This document shows, one piece after another, positions 36,201 through 44,002 of a stretch of DNA of 64,000 bases. The translations under genes and the position numbers were made by a program. The DNA lies in NCBI GenBank assembly GCA_022711765.1, contig JAKLEB010000002.1, positions 1,001,726 through 1,065,725 on the forward strand, in the 5' to 3' direction. A model generated the notes under the pieces. That model made no database searches. It had not been told where the DNA came from and worked only from the letters and a program-made list of their open reading frames with translations. The stretch comes from Candidatus Krumholzibacteriota bacterium. GTDB lineage: Bacteria; Krumholzibacteriota; Krumholzibacteriia; LZORAL124-64-63. The stretch's first letter is position 1. Each line of letters starts with the position of its first letter.

Positions 36201-36686
36201 GATCGATTCGCACGTGACCCTGGCGGCGACCGGCAGTTCCGGCTCGCCGGCGGCGAGCCAGCGCGGCAGGTCCAGCTCCGCGAGCAGGACCGGCTGCGGC
36301 GGGAAGAGGCGGGCGAAGGTGGGCGGGAACCGATCCACGCGGTCCTCGCCGAGCCGCTGGCGGACCCACGCGAAGCCGTCGAGCAGGATGCCCGGGCGCT
36401 CGTTCAGCGCGTAGTGCAACATGACGTAGCGGAGCGCATCGTTCAGGATCCCCAGGCAGAGGAGCTGCTCCGCGTAGATCGTCACGGCCGGGAAGCGCGG
36501 GCTCGGGATCCGGGTGTTGTAGGCTTCGGCCAGGCGGCGGATCGTGTAGCGGAGGTTCTGTTCGGCGAGGGGCGCCTCGTGGGCCAGGAGCGTGCGGACG
36601 GCGAATCGGTCCCAGCCCTCCTGCGACGTCTGGAACCCGAAGGGGAAGTAGCGGTGCAGCAGGTCCTCGAGATTCCGGGTGGCCAC
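33246..36686 (-). CDS. Large GH13-family (alpha-amylase-like) protein
   Basis: 1146 residues, no signal peptide, so probably cytoplasmic. An N-terminal helical region of about 330 residues with no recognised domain precedes a GH13 barrel. Region I is DMVPNH (about 412), region II is IIRFDAAMTLA (nucleophile Asp, about 527), region III is LLLAEAFW (acid Glu, about 595), and region IV reads FMNNPDE (about 653) where typical enzymes have N-H-D. Another 450 helical residues follow the barrel. It likely acts on storage alpha-glucan or transfers glucose. The altered region IV and the flanking extensions make the reaction unpredictable. Confidence 0.85.
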   Translation of the reverse strand: MATRNLEDLLHRYFPFGFQTSQEGWDRFAVRTLLAHEAPLAEQNLRYTIRRLAEAYNTRIPSPRFPAVTIYAEQLLCLGILNDALRYVMLHYALNERPGILLDGFAWVRQRLGEDRVDRFPPTFARLFPPQPVLLAELDLPRWLAAGEPELPVAARVTCESILLYLMMRNPATRPFRELFDDEELQRQAGYVPFVVGLEEFFDAQAPSGLTGQTLFHLLRSPILASPDDLAGQLAYIREHWAGVLPESMLARLDLIRDLLKEMALARSPEYGPPPVMEFAGADWLRAEPVAFSRDADWMSNAVLIAKSTYVWMDQLSRRHGYEIRTLADIPVQELDRLARWGFTGLWLIGLWERSTASRMIKQYSGNPEAVASAYSLDDYRIARDLGGEEAFQILRDRAWQRGIRLASDMVPNHMGIDSRWVVEHPQWFLQLARPPYPGYRFTGGDLCSHPDVEVRIEEGYWRRTDAAVVFERRDSRSGETRYIYHGNDGTSMPWNDTAQLDFTNPAVREAVIQTILHVARQFPIIRFDAAMTLARKHYQRLWFPAPGDAGAIPSRAEHGLSREQFLALMPKEFWREVVDRVAAEVPDTLLLAEAFWLMEGYFVRTLGMHRVYNSAFMNMLKMEENQKYRQTVKNVLEFSPEVLKRFVNFMNNPDERTAVEQFGKGDKYFGVAVMMVTMPGLPMFGHGQVEGLAEKYGMEYRRAYWDEPVDDAMVDRHEREIFPLLRRRALFSGADHFALYDFVTEDGRVDENVFAYSNRHRDERALILYNNVYGSTAGRIHTSSAINVAAAEADPFLARHSLAEALQLATDPGVYYAFRDFVTGLEYLHSGAALARDGLWAELRGYQCHTFLDWRELRDTDGSWHALDRNLAGRPVPSLRRARRECELAGILDVLAEANRESAWRDLQSGDVAGLARTWTEVLKTARRLAPDGPARPEATVQALTEDLARIAAAATDPDARPAGLAAAYLSWQQRRLAAALGSPITPEPGATVDPRIESAFRLDADDLAIFRDRTRAGLAAAAPGVGGSDLIFAVADLLTRHGDLLGPRARTALRRLFADVAAQRFLQANQFDGTWYFNQERHQFLLDCAAVALPALGSVGPAAARAAASRLSRLAAAAGFRQQVMIERLAVEDPAIQSDDSTVP

Positions 36687-36925
36687 GGTGGACTCCGTCC
36701 TCGCCTGGGTCCTCGGGTCGGGTCGCTGGGTCCGGGGATCAGGGTACCCTACCGGCGTGAATCTGCAAGATCGGGCCCGCAGGCCTCGCGCCGCGCCGGC
36801 CGCGAGGCCGGGTCGAGGCGAATCCCGCCAGGTTTGGGGTTTTTCTCCGGACGGCGATGATGTTACATTGAACGGGCTGTGCCGCTTGCGGACCGCTGTC
36901 CTCGCCGCCGCCTGGAGGTTACCCG

Positions 36926-38716
36926 ATGCCGACGACCGAAGCCATGGAGAGGCGCAACCTGATCGCCCAGTGGGCCTTCGATACGCGCCCCATCCTGGGC
37001 CGCTTCCATCTCTGGCTCGAGGACGTCCAGGTCGCGTGGCTCGACGGCAACAGCAACGTGGAGCTGCGTCACGAGATCGCGTTCGTCGGCGGCGCCATGG
37101 AGCGGTTGTTCATCATGACCACGGGGGTGGCCGCGCTCGGCACGCGCCTGTTCGGCCGCTACGGGGAAGGCAAGGGGCAGGACAAGAAGGAGCTGAATCG
37201 GGTCAAGAAGGACGCGGACGCGATCAGCGCCTACCTGATGAGCGAGTGCCTCTGGTACCTGACGCGCCAGCTGCCCGAGAACCACGCGGTCATGGTCTGC
37301 CTGGGCGAGGGCCTGATGCCGAAGGGCGGCGAGACCCCGGACATGGGCAGCAATCCCCTGCTCGGCTTCGGACGCATCTACGCGCGGCCGCAGGTCGCGA
37401 AGTTCCTCGACCGCCAGGTCCAGAAGCTCATCAACAGCCCGACCTTCGGCTGGGAGGACTTCCAGAAGAGGATCGACCAGGCCGGGATCACGATCTGGGG
37501 CGCCGCGATCGACACGCTCGAGAACACGACTCGATTCGCCAAGGGCGCGCCGACCGGGCCGATGGCCGTCCTGCACCTGTTCGACCAGCCGCTGTCGGTG
37601 ACCCGGCCGTACGAAGGCTACATGGGCCACCTCATCCTGCCGCGCGAGGTCCGCGAGGCGGCGGCCCGCGAATCGCTCCTGGTCGACTACCATACGCCGC
37701 GCGCCAAGGTCATGGCGGCCATCCGCCTCGCCTGGCCCGACCTCGAGCCCGGCAACGTCCATGTCTGGACCCTGGCCGGACCCAGCCGCGAACCGCGCAT
37801 CGGCGGCCTCTGGGAGCAGTGGCGCGCGGTCGGCGCGCACGTCGCGGAGGACGGCTGGAAGCTGCCGTCGGGGATGACCCTGTTCAACGATTCCGGCACC
37901 TACGCGCCGACCTACGAGGTCGGCACGTGGCTCGACCGCTCCGGCAACCGCCACCTCTTCCTCGTCGACGGCTACGCCGCCAGCGCGGAGGCGATGCAGC
38001 AGGCGAGCCTGGCGCCGATCCTCGGTCTCGACGCGTCCCTGGCCGTGTTCAGCTCGCGCTTCGACCTGCCCTGGGACGTCGAGGCGAGGATCATGCATCT
38101 GGACGCCGACGCGCCGGATTTCGCCCAGCAGCTCGCCGACGTTCTCGGCGCGCCGCCCTCGCCCGGGGTTGCCGAGCAGTACCGGACCTGCGTCCGCGAG
38201 GCTCGGGACGCGGGCATACCGCTGGACAAGGCGACCCTGGCGGCCGAGGATTTCCTGCCCCGCAAGAAATGGGACGTCATGGCGCTCGCCGGCTTCATGC
38301 TCGACGATCCCTACACGGGGTCGCAGGGCGTCGAACCGATCGACCCCGACACGTACCGCGTCACCGTCCGCCTGTCGACGCCGCGCGGCCGCAAACAGGT
38401 GAAGCTGACGCTCCGCTTCATGGAGGATTCGCGGGTCCGGCCGCTCGTGTGCAATCCGCTGCTCACGCGGTTCTTCCGCGGCGAGGACTACCGCCGGCGG
38501 CCGGTCAAGATCTCCGACTCCGGCCGGATCCGCAACGAGCTGCAGACCCTCTGCTCCGAGGCCCTCGAGCACTTCGGCGAGAACGGCATGCGGATCCACT
38601 TCGACCGCATCAGCGGCGACGTCATCTTCCCCGAGCAGCAGGTCGTTCTCCGGGAAGTGCTCGAGTGGTACAAGGAGCACCACCCGCTCTGGTTCCACTG
38701 GCTGCAGATCGCGTGA
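36926..38716 (+). CDS. Uncharacterised 596-residue protein
   Basis: I do not recognise a family. The protein looks soluble (no signal peptide, no membrane span), with mixed alpha/beta composition, high Trp/Arg content and few cysteines. Visible landmarks are EIAFVGGAMERLFIM, GEGLMPKGGETPDMGSNP, VHVWTLAGPSREPRIGG, LFNDSGTYAPTYE and a C-terminal PEQQVVLREVLEWYKEHHP. The start at 36926 has GGAGGTT upstream. It is single, flanked by the divergent GH13 gene (239 bp away) and a convergent Msr gene. Intact frame and good start support a real gene; function unknown. Confidence 0.7.
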   Translation: MPTTEAMERRNLIAQWAFDTRPILGRFHLWLEDVQVAWLDGNSNVELRHEIAFVGGAMERLFIMTTGVAALGTRLFGRYGEGKGQDKKELNRVKKDADAISAYLMSECLWYLTRQLPENHAVMVCLGEGLMPKGGETPDMGSNPLLGFGRIYARPQVAKFLDRQVQKLINSPTFGWEDFQKRIDQAGITIWGAAIDTLENTTRFAKGAPTGPMAVLHLFDQPLSVTRPYEGYMGHLILPREVREAAARESLLVDYHTPRAKVMAAIRLAWPDLEPGNVHVWTLAGPSREPRIGGLWEQWRAVGAHVAEDGWKLPSGMTLFNDSGTYAPTYEVGTWLDRSGNRHLFLVDGYAASAEAMQQASLAPILGLDASLAVFSSRFDLPWDVEARIMHLDADAPDFAQQLADVLGAPPSPGVAEQYRTCVREARDAGIPLDKATLAAEDFLPRKKWDVMALAGFMLDDPYTGSQGVEPIDPDTYRVTVRLSTPRGRKQVKLTLRFMEDSRVRPLVCNPLLTRFFRGEDYRRRPVKISDSGRIRNELQTLCSEALEHFGENGMRIHFDRISGDVIFPEQQVVLREVLEWYKEHHPLWFHWLQIA

Positions 38717-38764
38717 CGACTCCTGGCGAGCGCCGGGGCCGTCGCCGCGCTCGGCGAGGCGGGG

Positions 38765-39238
38765 TCACGCCGCGGCGTAGACCAGGGCGACGATGGCCGT
38801 CAGGGCGTCGACGTCGGTCTGGCTGAAGGCGTCGAGCCGGTCGCTGTCGACGTCGAGGACGGCGACGATCGCCCCGGAACCGTCGCGGACCGGGACGACG
38901 ACCTCGCTTTGCGAGCGGCTGTCGCAGGCCACGTGCCCGGGAAAGGCGTGGACGTCGGGGACCAGGACAGGCTGGGCGCGCTGGACGCCGGCCCAGCAGA
39001 CGCCCTCGGGACCGTCGAGGACGGCGCAGGCGAGCGGTCCCTGGTACGGCCCCACCACGAGTTTGCCGTCGAGCAAGCGGTAGAATCCCGTCCAGAAGTA
39101 GTGAGGCATCTTGTGGTGGACGATCGCCGCGATCGTGGCCATGCGCGCGATCGGGTCCTCGATGTAGGCGAAGAGCTCGGCGAGCTGCTCGCGGATGCGG
39201 TCGTAGCGGGCGGCGAGTCGGCGATCGGACGCGGCCAT
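38765..39238 (-). CDS. msrC: Free methionine-R-sulfoxide reductase (GAF-type fRMsr)
   Basis: 157 residues, a GAF-domain enzyme that reduces free methionine-(R)-sulfoxide. The three family cysteines are all present: GPLAC, EGVC and FPGHVAC, within the diagnostic PDVHAFPGHVACDSRSQSEVVVPV region (key residues H and C). The start MAASDRRL at 39238 is chosen because AGGAGAA precedes it; a longer frame would add 11 residues. Convergent with the 596-residue protein and divergent from the nitroreductase. Confidence 0.92.
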   Translation of the reverse strand: MAASDRRLAARYDRIREQLAELFAYIEDPIARMATIAAIVHHKMPHYFWTGFYRLLDGKLVVGPYQGPLACAVLDGPEGVCWAGVQRAQPVLVPDVHAFPGHVACDSRSQSEVVVPVRDGSGAIVAVLDVDSDRLDAFSQTDVDALTAIVALVYAAA

Positions 39239-39321
39239 GGGCGTTCTCCTGGTCGAGGGTGTGGGGTCCATGATAACATCGAGTCGCGATCGTCGAAGCC
39301 TGCCGGACCCCGGAGGACCTC

Positions 39322-39831
39322 ATGGACGCACTCGCCGCCATCTTCACGCGCCGCAGCATCCGTCACTATACCGCCGAACCGATCCGCGACGAACTCGTCG
39401 AGACCCTCCTGCGCGCAGGCATGGCCGCGCCCTCGGCCGGCAATCAGCAAGCGTGGGAGTTCATGGTCGTCGACGACCGGCGGGTCCTGGACGCGATCCC
39501 CGAGATCCACCCCTACGCGCAGATGTGCCGCGAGGCGCCGCTCTGCCTCGCGGTCTGCGCCGACCTCTCGCGCGAGCGCTACGCCGGGTTCTGGGTCCAG
39601 GACTGCAGCGCGACGACCCAGAACATCCTGCTCGCCGCGCACTCGCTCGGCCTGGGCGCGGTGTGGCTGGGGATCATGCCGGGCGGCGACCGCGCGCGCC
39701 GCGTCGCCCAGCTGCTCGGGCTGCCGGCCGGAGTCGAACCCCTGTCCCTGGTCGCGGTCGGGCATCCCGCGGAGACGAAGCCGGCCGAGGACCGGTTCGA
39801 TCCGGGCAAGGTCCACCGCAACGCCTGGTAG
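39322..39831 (+). CDS. Nitroreductase-family flavoprotein
   Basis: 169 residues. FMN-binding signature RRSIRHYTAEPI at residues 10-21, APSAGNQQAWEF in the centre, QNILLAAHSLGLGAVWLG near residue 105 and VAVGHPAETK at the end. The short length puts it in the small nitroreductase group acting with NAD(P)H on nitro or quinone compounds; the substrate cannot be inferred. Divergent from the methionine sulfoxide reductase gene (84 bp). Confidence 0.9.
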   Translation: MDALAAIFTRRSIRHYTAEPIRDELVETLLRAGMAAPSAGNQQAWEFMVVDDRRVLDAIPEIHPYAQMCREAPLCLAVCADLSRERYAGFWVQDCSATTQNILLAAHSLGLGAVWLGIMPGGDRARRVAQLLGLPAGVEPLSLVAVGHPAETKPAEDRFDPGKVHRNAW

Positions 39832-39870
39832 GTCCGGCGACGGCGGCGGCCTCCATCGGCAGACCCCGCG

Positions 39871-41718
39871 TCACTCGTCCGCGAGGATCACCAGGGGCCG
39901 CTCCGCGGTCTGCAGCGCGGCGGCCAGCACCTCCCGCAGCGCGGGGTACGCCGGCGGATCAACGCGGCCGGGCCTCAGGTCGATCGTCCGCGAGATCTCG
40001 AGGATCGTCCCCTCGCGCTTGCACTCCCAGGTGAAGCTCGCGGTCTCCGCCTCGACCGAGGTCGCCTGCTCGGCCGGCCCGTCGACGTGCCAGCCGGCCG
40101 GCACCTCGATGCGGATCGTCGCCTGCTCGCGGCCTGGGGCTTCGACCCACAGCGGCGCCGATCGCGCCGGCCGTTCGGCGTGGAAACCGCGGGGAAGGTG
40201 GTCGAGCACGCCGCCGGCGGGCCAGGGCAGCTCGCGGACGGTCGGCTGCTCGCCCGGCGCGACCGCGAGGGTGCCCTTCGCCGTCAAGCGGAGCGACAGC
40301 TCCTCGGGCGTGGCGATCCTGACGGCGAGGTCGGTCACCTCGCCGTCGTCGAACAGCGCGGCCGCGATCTCGGCCGCCAGCTTCGCCGGCTCCACGGCGG
40401 GGTCCCGGAAGGGGCCGCGCACGACGAGGTCGCCGGTCGCGGTCCAGCCGTCGCCGCCCTGGGCGGGAGCCATCGTCACCGACCAGCCGCACGAGCCGGC
40501 CTGGACCGGGACGGTGTAGCTGCGGTGCCCGCCGTCGTTCGCGAGGAAGAGGCCGGTCCAGCCGGGCAGGTCGCTCGAGCCGACCCAGGCGTCGGACCGT
40601 TCGGGCGCGAGCCACCAGTTCTCGTCGCCGATCCGGACGACGACCCGCAGGCGCTCGTACGAACCGGCGTCGACGAGCTGAGCCTCGCCGTACGGGGTCC
40701 GCCGGAAGACGCCGAGCTCGGGCTCGTGTCCGGCGAGGCGCAGGAGCGCGACCGTCACGACCGCGCGCTCCCAGGCCGTCGCGACCGCAGTCTCGCAGAC
40801 GTCCTCGGCCAGCCTGGGCGCCCGCGCCCAGGCGCCGCCGGGCAGCTGGACCTCCGCATGCCCGTCGTGGCTGAACGCCGCGATGCGCTGGATCAGGTCC
40901 GCGTCCGTGAGCGTCTGCGGGTCGGCGCGCGTCCGGTCCAGCCAGCTCGACAGACAGCCCGCCGCGCCGGCGGCGGCCTCGCTCGTCCGGCGAAGCTCCC
41001 GGGCGAGGTCGGCCGTGCTCGCGAGGGTCGTCCAGACCACGTGGGGCGTGAACTCTCGGCGCCAGGGTTCCGATCCCTCGGCGCGGAAGGCCGGCAGGTC
41101 GCGTACGGTCCACGCGGTCGTGCCGTCGCCGTCCGTCTCGAGATCGCCGCGCCGCGCGCGGGCGCCGGCGATCGTGACCCGGGCCTCGAGTACGGGGTGC
41201 TCGCCCCCCAGCCAGCAGATGCCGCTCGGCGGCAACGGCGGCCCCTGGCGGTCGCGGATCTCGTACGCGAGCTCGACCACGCAGCCGGGCTCGGTGCCGA
41301 CGTGGCTGATCACCAGCTCGCGGATGTCCAGGAACGGCGCCGCGCGGCTGACCGCGTCCGGAGTGACCTCGTTGAATCCGTTGGGAGGCGTCGCGACCTC
41401 GGTGCCGTCGCGCATGAACGTGCGCGCGACGAGGACCTCGAGATCCTGCCGCTGCGAGTCCCACGCCACGCGGACGTCGCTGCGGCTGCGCATCGCCCAC
41501 TGGGTCTGCAACCGCTGCACCGTATGGACGCGCCGGACGACCCGGCCGTCCGGCGCGACGTCGATCGATTCCTCCTGCAGCAGCACCACGATGTCGTCGC
41601 CCGGGAACGACGCGGCAGGCGGCGCGGTGGCGATGAGCGCACGAACGTCGACCTCGGCCAGAGCCGGCGAGGCCGCCAGCAGGATGACCGGCCAGAGCAA
41701 GAGCGCGAGACGGCGCAT
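39871..41718 (-). CDS. Exported DUF3857-type protein with degenerate transglutaminase region
   Basis: 615 residues. Signal peptide ending near ALAEV, a DUF3857-like beta domain (VHTVQRLQTQWAMRS, VLVARTFMRDGTEV), and a region corresponding to transglutaminase-like domains of the upstream gene. The core is worn: VCETAVATAWERAVVTVALLRLAGHEPE keeps the helix but not the G-x-C-x-D, and no matching His or Asp-Pro-Thr is seen. It probably no longer acts catalytically. It begins 1 bp after the stop of its intact paralogue, so the two are made together. Confidence 0.8.
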   Translation of the reverse strand: MRRLALLLWPVILLAASPALAEVDVRALIATAPPAASFPGDDIVVLLQEESIDVAPDGRVVRRVHTVQRLQTQWAMRSRSDVRVAWDSQRQDLEVLVARTFMRDGTEVATPPNGFNEVTPDAVSRAAPFLDIRELVISHVGTEPGCVVELAYEIRDRQGPPLPPSGICWLGGEHPVLEARVTIAGARARRGDLETDGDGTTAWTVRDLPAFRAEGSEPWRREFTPHVVWTTLASTADLARELRRTSEAAAGAAGCLSSWLDRTRADPQTLTDADLIQRIAAFSHDGHAEVQLPGGAWARAPRLAEDVCETAVATAWERAVVTVALLRLAGHEPELGVFRRTPYGEAQLVDAGSYERLRVVVRIGDENWWLAPERSDAWVGSSDLPGWTGLFLANDGGHRSYTVPVQAGSCGWSVTMAPAQGGDGWTATGDLVVRGPFRDPAVEPAKLAAEIAAALFDDGEVTDLAVRIATPEELSLRLTAKGTLAVAPGEQPTVRELPWPAGGVLDHLPRGFHAERPARSAPLWVEAPGREQATIRIEVPAGWHVDGPAEQATSVEAETASFTWECKREGTILEISRTIDLRPGRVDPPAYPALREVLAAALQTAERPLVILADE

Positions 41719-41719
41719 G

Positions 41720-43777
41720 TCAGGCCCCCTTCCGGCGCGCCACGAGCCGAGCCTCGCCGGCGTCCTGGAACGTGTTGACGGCGGCGCGCAGGGCGGGCCA
41801 GTCGTCGACCGGCACCTCGCGACGGTCGTAGCGGAAGGTCCCGCGGTAGGTCACCGTCCGGCCGTCCGCCTCGGCGCGCAGGTCGCACGCGGCGAAATCG
41901 CCGTCGCCGCCGGCGGTCCAGGCCGCGTCGTCGAGCCTGGGCTCGAATCCCTTCGGCAGGTCGAGCCTCTCGTCGAGGACCACGGCTTGCGGCCACCAGA
42001 GCATGGCGGGCGTCTCGCGATCCTCCGGGAGGGTCGGCGGCGCCGCGAGCCGGATCGCGCCCCCGTAGCCGGCGAGCGCGAGGCCGGCGGTCACGGGTCT
42101 CCAGGTGCAGACCCGCTCGCCGACGCTGGCATAGCCCGGCAGCCGGAACTCGAGCGACAGCGTCATCGGCTTGCTCCAGTCTTCCGGATCGCCCATGCGC
42201 CAGGCGGTGAGCTCGGCGTCGGGCGCGAGGTTCGCGAGCCAGGCGCGCAGCCCGTCCTCGCGATCGGCGAGGACCGATTGCCCCAGGGTCCGCCGCAGGC
42301 GCGTGTCGGCCTCCCCGTCTCCGACCACCGCCAGGGACGCGACGACGGCGCCATCGCGCTCGATCCGGCCGCGGAGCTCGAGCGTCGCGTGGTTCTCCTG
42401 CGGCGTGTACGCGCGGATGTTCGCGAGGTCCTCGCCCCAGGGCGTGCCGATGACGTAGTGCTGCTCGCCTTCCGAGCGGGACCAGTCGTAGCGGCTGAAC
42501 GGAATCCAGGTCGGATCGATCAGGTGCCAGGTGCCGTCGGGCTTCTTCCAGGCGCCGACGCAGTGGTTGAACTGGTCGGCGGGAATGCGCTCGACGCGCG
42601 CCCCGGCCATGGTCATCGCCGGGTAGACCTCGTAGCCCGCCGCGCGGCAGAGCGTGATGGCCATGCCGGCGATGTCCTTGCAGACGCCGCTGCGCTCGCG
42701 CAGGATCATGTCGCCCGGATGCAGGACGTAGCCCTCGCCCTCGCCCATGTTGAGGCCGCAGTAGCGGATGTTCTGGGCGGCCCAGTGGTTCAGCGCGTGC
42801 ACCTTCTCCTCGTCGGTCTCGAGGCCCCTGGTGACGCGCGCGACCACCGCGTCGATCTCGGGCGTGCTGTCGAACTGGCGCTGGTTCACCTCCCAGAACC
42901 ACCGCGACTTGGCCTGCCAGTTCTCGACCGTCGCCATCACGACCTTGGCGACGTAGTCCTGGCGATCGCCGGTCCGCCACTCGGAGACGGCGGTCGGACA
43001 ATCGTGCCGCCAGAAGCGGTAGCAGAGGCCGTCCTCGTCGTAGGTCGTCTCCGCGAAGACCGCGTCGTTGTAGATGCGGAACTGCAGCGGCTTGTCGCGC
43101 GGCGTGCGCACGGTGACGGACTTCTCGCGCATCGGGTAGCGGTCGGCGAAGAGCTGCACGTCGTACCAGTGTCCGCGCATCGGGGGGATGTAGCGGCCCT
43201 CGTCGGGGGCGTCGCCGGCGGGAGCGTCGCCGGCGGGAGCGTCGCCGGCGCCCAGGTAAGCGAGCATGAAGCCCTTGCGGTAGGTCTCCAGTTCGACCGC
43301 GTCGCCGACCGCGAGGCGGGGCAGCTGGACGCAGCGCATGCGGGCGCCCCAGTAGATCGCGTGCATGGGCTGCGTCGTGTCGACCGCGCCGAGCGGATCG
43401 ACGTCGGTGACGCCGCCGCCGGCGCGGTGGACCCGCACGACGCGGATCTCGATGAGCTGCGTGACCGGATCGTAGTCGAACCGCTGGAAGGCCAGTTCAC
43501 GGGCGCCGGCCTCGGACAGGACCTTGACGAGCCGCCGGTTCACGACGTGGGCGAGCCCGCTCGCCTCGACCGTGGTCTCGGTGCGGTCGAAGACCGCGAC
43601 GAGGTCGGCGCCGGCATTGTCCTGGGCCGTGCCGGCCGCGGCGATGAGAGCGCGGACATCCTCGGCGGGAGCCGGCTGGGCGCCGGCGCCGGCGACCGCC
43701 AGGGTCAGGACGCACGCGGCGAACACGTACGGCGGGAGGCAGGCGGACGATCCGCGACCGCGCAGGATCGATGGCAT
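41720..43777 (-). CDS. Exported DUF3857/transglutaminase-like protein
   Basis: 685 residues. Signal peptide ending near AGAGAQ. DUF3857 N-domain (VVNRRLVKVLSEAGARELAF) followed by a transglutaminase-like core with an intact triad: GVCKDIAGM (Cys near 364), FNHCVGAW (His near 403) and LIDPTW (Asp near 420), then a C-terminal beta domain. Such proteins are exported amidase- or protease-like enzymes of unknown substrate, common in the FCB group. Start ATG 43777 with GGAGGT upstream. It contains the AGDAP repeat at 43209-43251. Confidence 0.85.
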   Translation of the reverse strand: MPSILRGRGSSACLPPYVFAACVLTLAVAGAGAQPAPAEDVRALIAAAGTAQDNAGADLVAVFDRTETTVEASGLAHVVNRRLVKVLSEAGARELAFQRFDYDPVTQLIEIRVVRVHRAGGGVTDVDPLGAVDTTQPMHAIYWGARMRCVQLPRLAVGDAVELETYRKGFMLAYLGAGDAPAGDAPAGDAPDEGRYIPPMRGHWYDVQLFADRYPMREKSVTVRTPRDKPLQFRIYNDAVFAETTYDEDGLCYRFWRHDCPTAVSEWRTGDRQDYVAKVVMATVENWQAKSRWFWEVNQRQFDSTPEIDAVVARVTRGLETDEEKVHALNHWAAQNIRYCGLNMGEGEGYVLHPGDMILRERSGVCKDIAGMAITLCRAAGYEVYPAMTMAGARVERIPADQFNHCVGAWKKPDGTWHLIDPTWIPFSRYDWSRSEGEQHYVIGTPWGEDLANIRAYTPQENHATLELRGRIERDGAVVASLAVVGDGEADTRLRRTLGQSVLADREDGLRAWLANLAPDAELTAWRMGDPEDWSKPMTLSLEFRLPGYASVGERVCTWRPVTAGLALAGYGGAIRLAAPPTLPEDRETPAMLWWPQAVVLDERLDLPKGFEPRLDDAAWTAGGDGDFAACDLRAEADGRTVTYRGTFRYDRREVPVDDWPALRAAVNTFQDAGEARLVARRKGA
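43209..43251 (-). repeat. In-frame 15-bp tandem repeat (about 3 copies)
   Basis: GCGTCGCCGGCGGGA is repeated head to tail nearly three times inside the DUF3857/transglutaminase gene, encoding A-G-D-A-P units on the minus strand. The unit is a multiple of three, so copy-number change would lengthen or shorten a flexible linker without breaking the frame. Confidence 0.85.
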
Positions 43778-43936
43778 GGTGGCGTGACCTCCGGGCGTTG
43801 CGGGCGAGCGCTGCAGCGGCCATTGTGCGCAACTGCGCACGCGAGATCAAGCCGCTTGGCGGAAACCGTGGAACAGGAAGGGGTTGAGTGTCTGGTTACA
43901 AAAGATCAAAACAATAGCATGCGATGTATTTTATTG

Positions 43937-43965
43937 TTATATAGTATGTATTTGTATGTTATAAT
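43937..43965 (+). promoter_or_regulatory. Extended -10 promoter of the C25 protease gene
   Basis: TATAAT (43960-43965) preceded by TGT, giving an extended -10, with TTATAT at -35 (43937-43942, 17-bp spacer; TTGTTA at 20 bp is an alternative). It sits in a 90-bp AT-rich island, 38 nt before the chosen ATG at 44003. Because the -10 ends 1 nt before another in-frame ATG (43967), that ATG cannot be the start. The inverted repeat AACAATA...TATTGTT upstream may bind a regulator. Confidence 0.6.
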
Positions 43966-44002
43966 CATGGCTGATTGCAACCGAACTCAAAAGGGGTCGT
44001 TC

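Noticed and set aside
40883..44002. Extended N-terminus of the C25 protease upstream of 44003
   Set aside because: That part is opposite the DUF3857 genes and lacks family similarity. The extended -10 promoter and signal peptide place the start at 44003.
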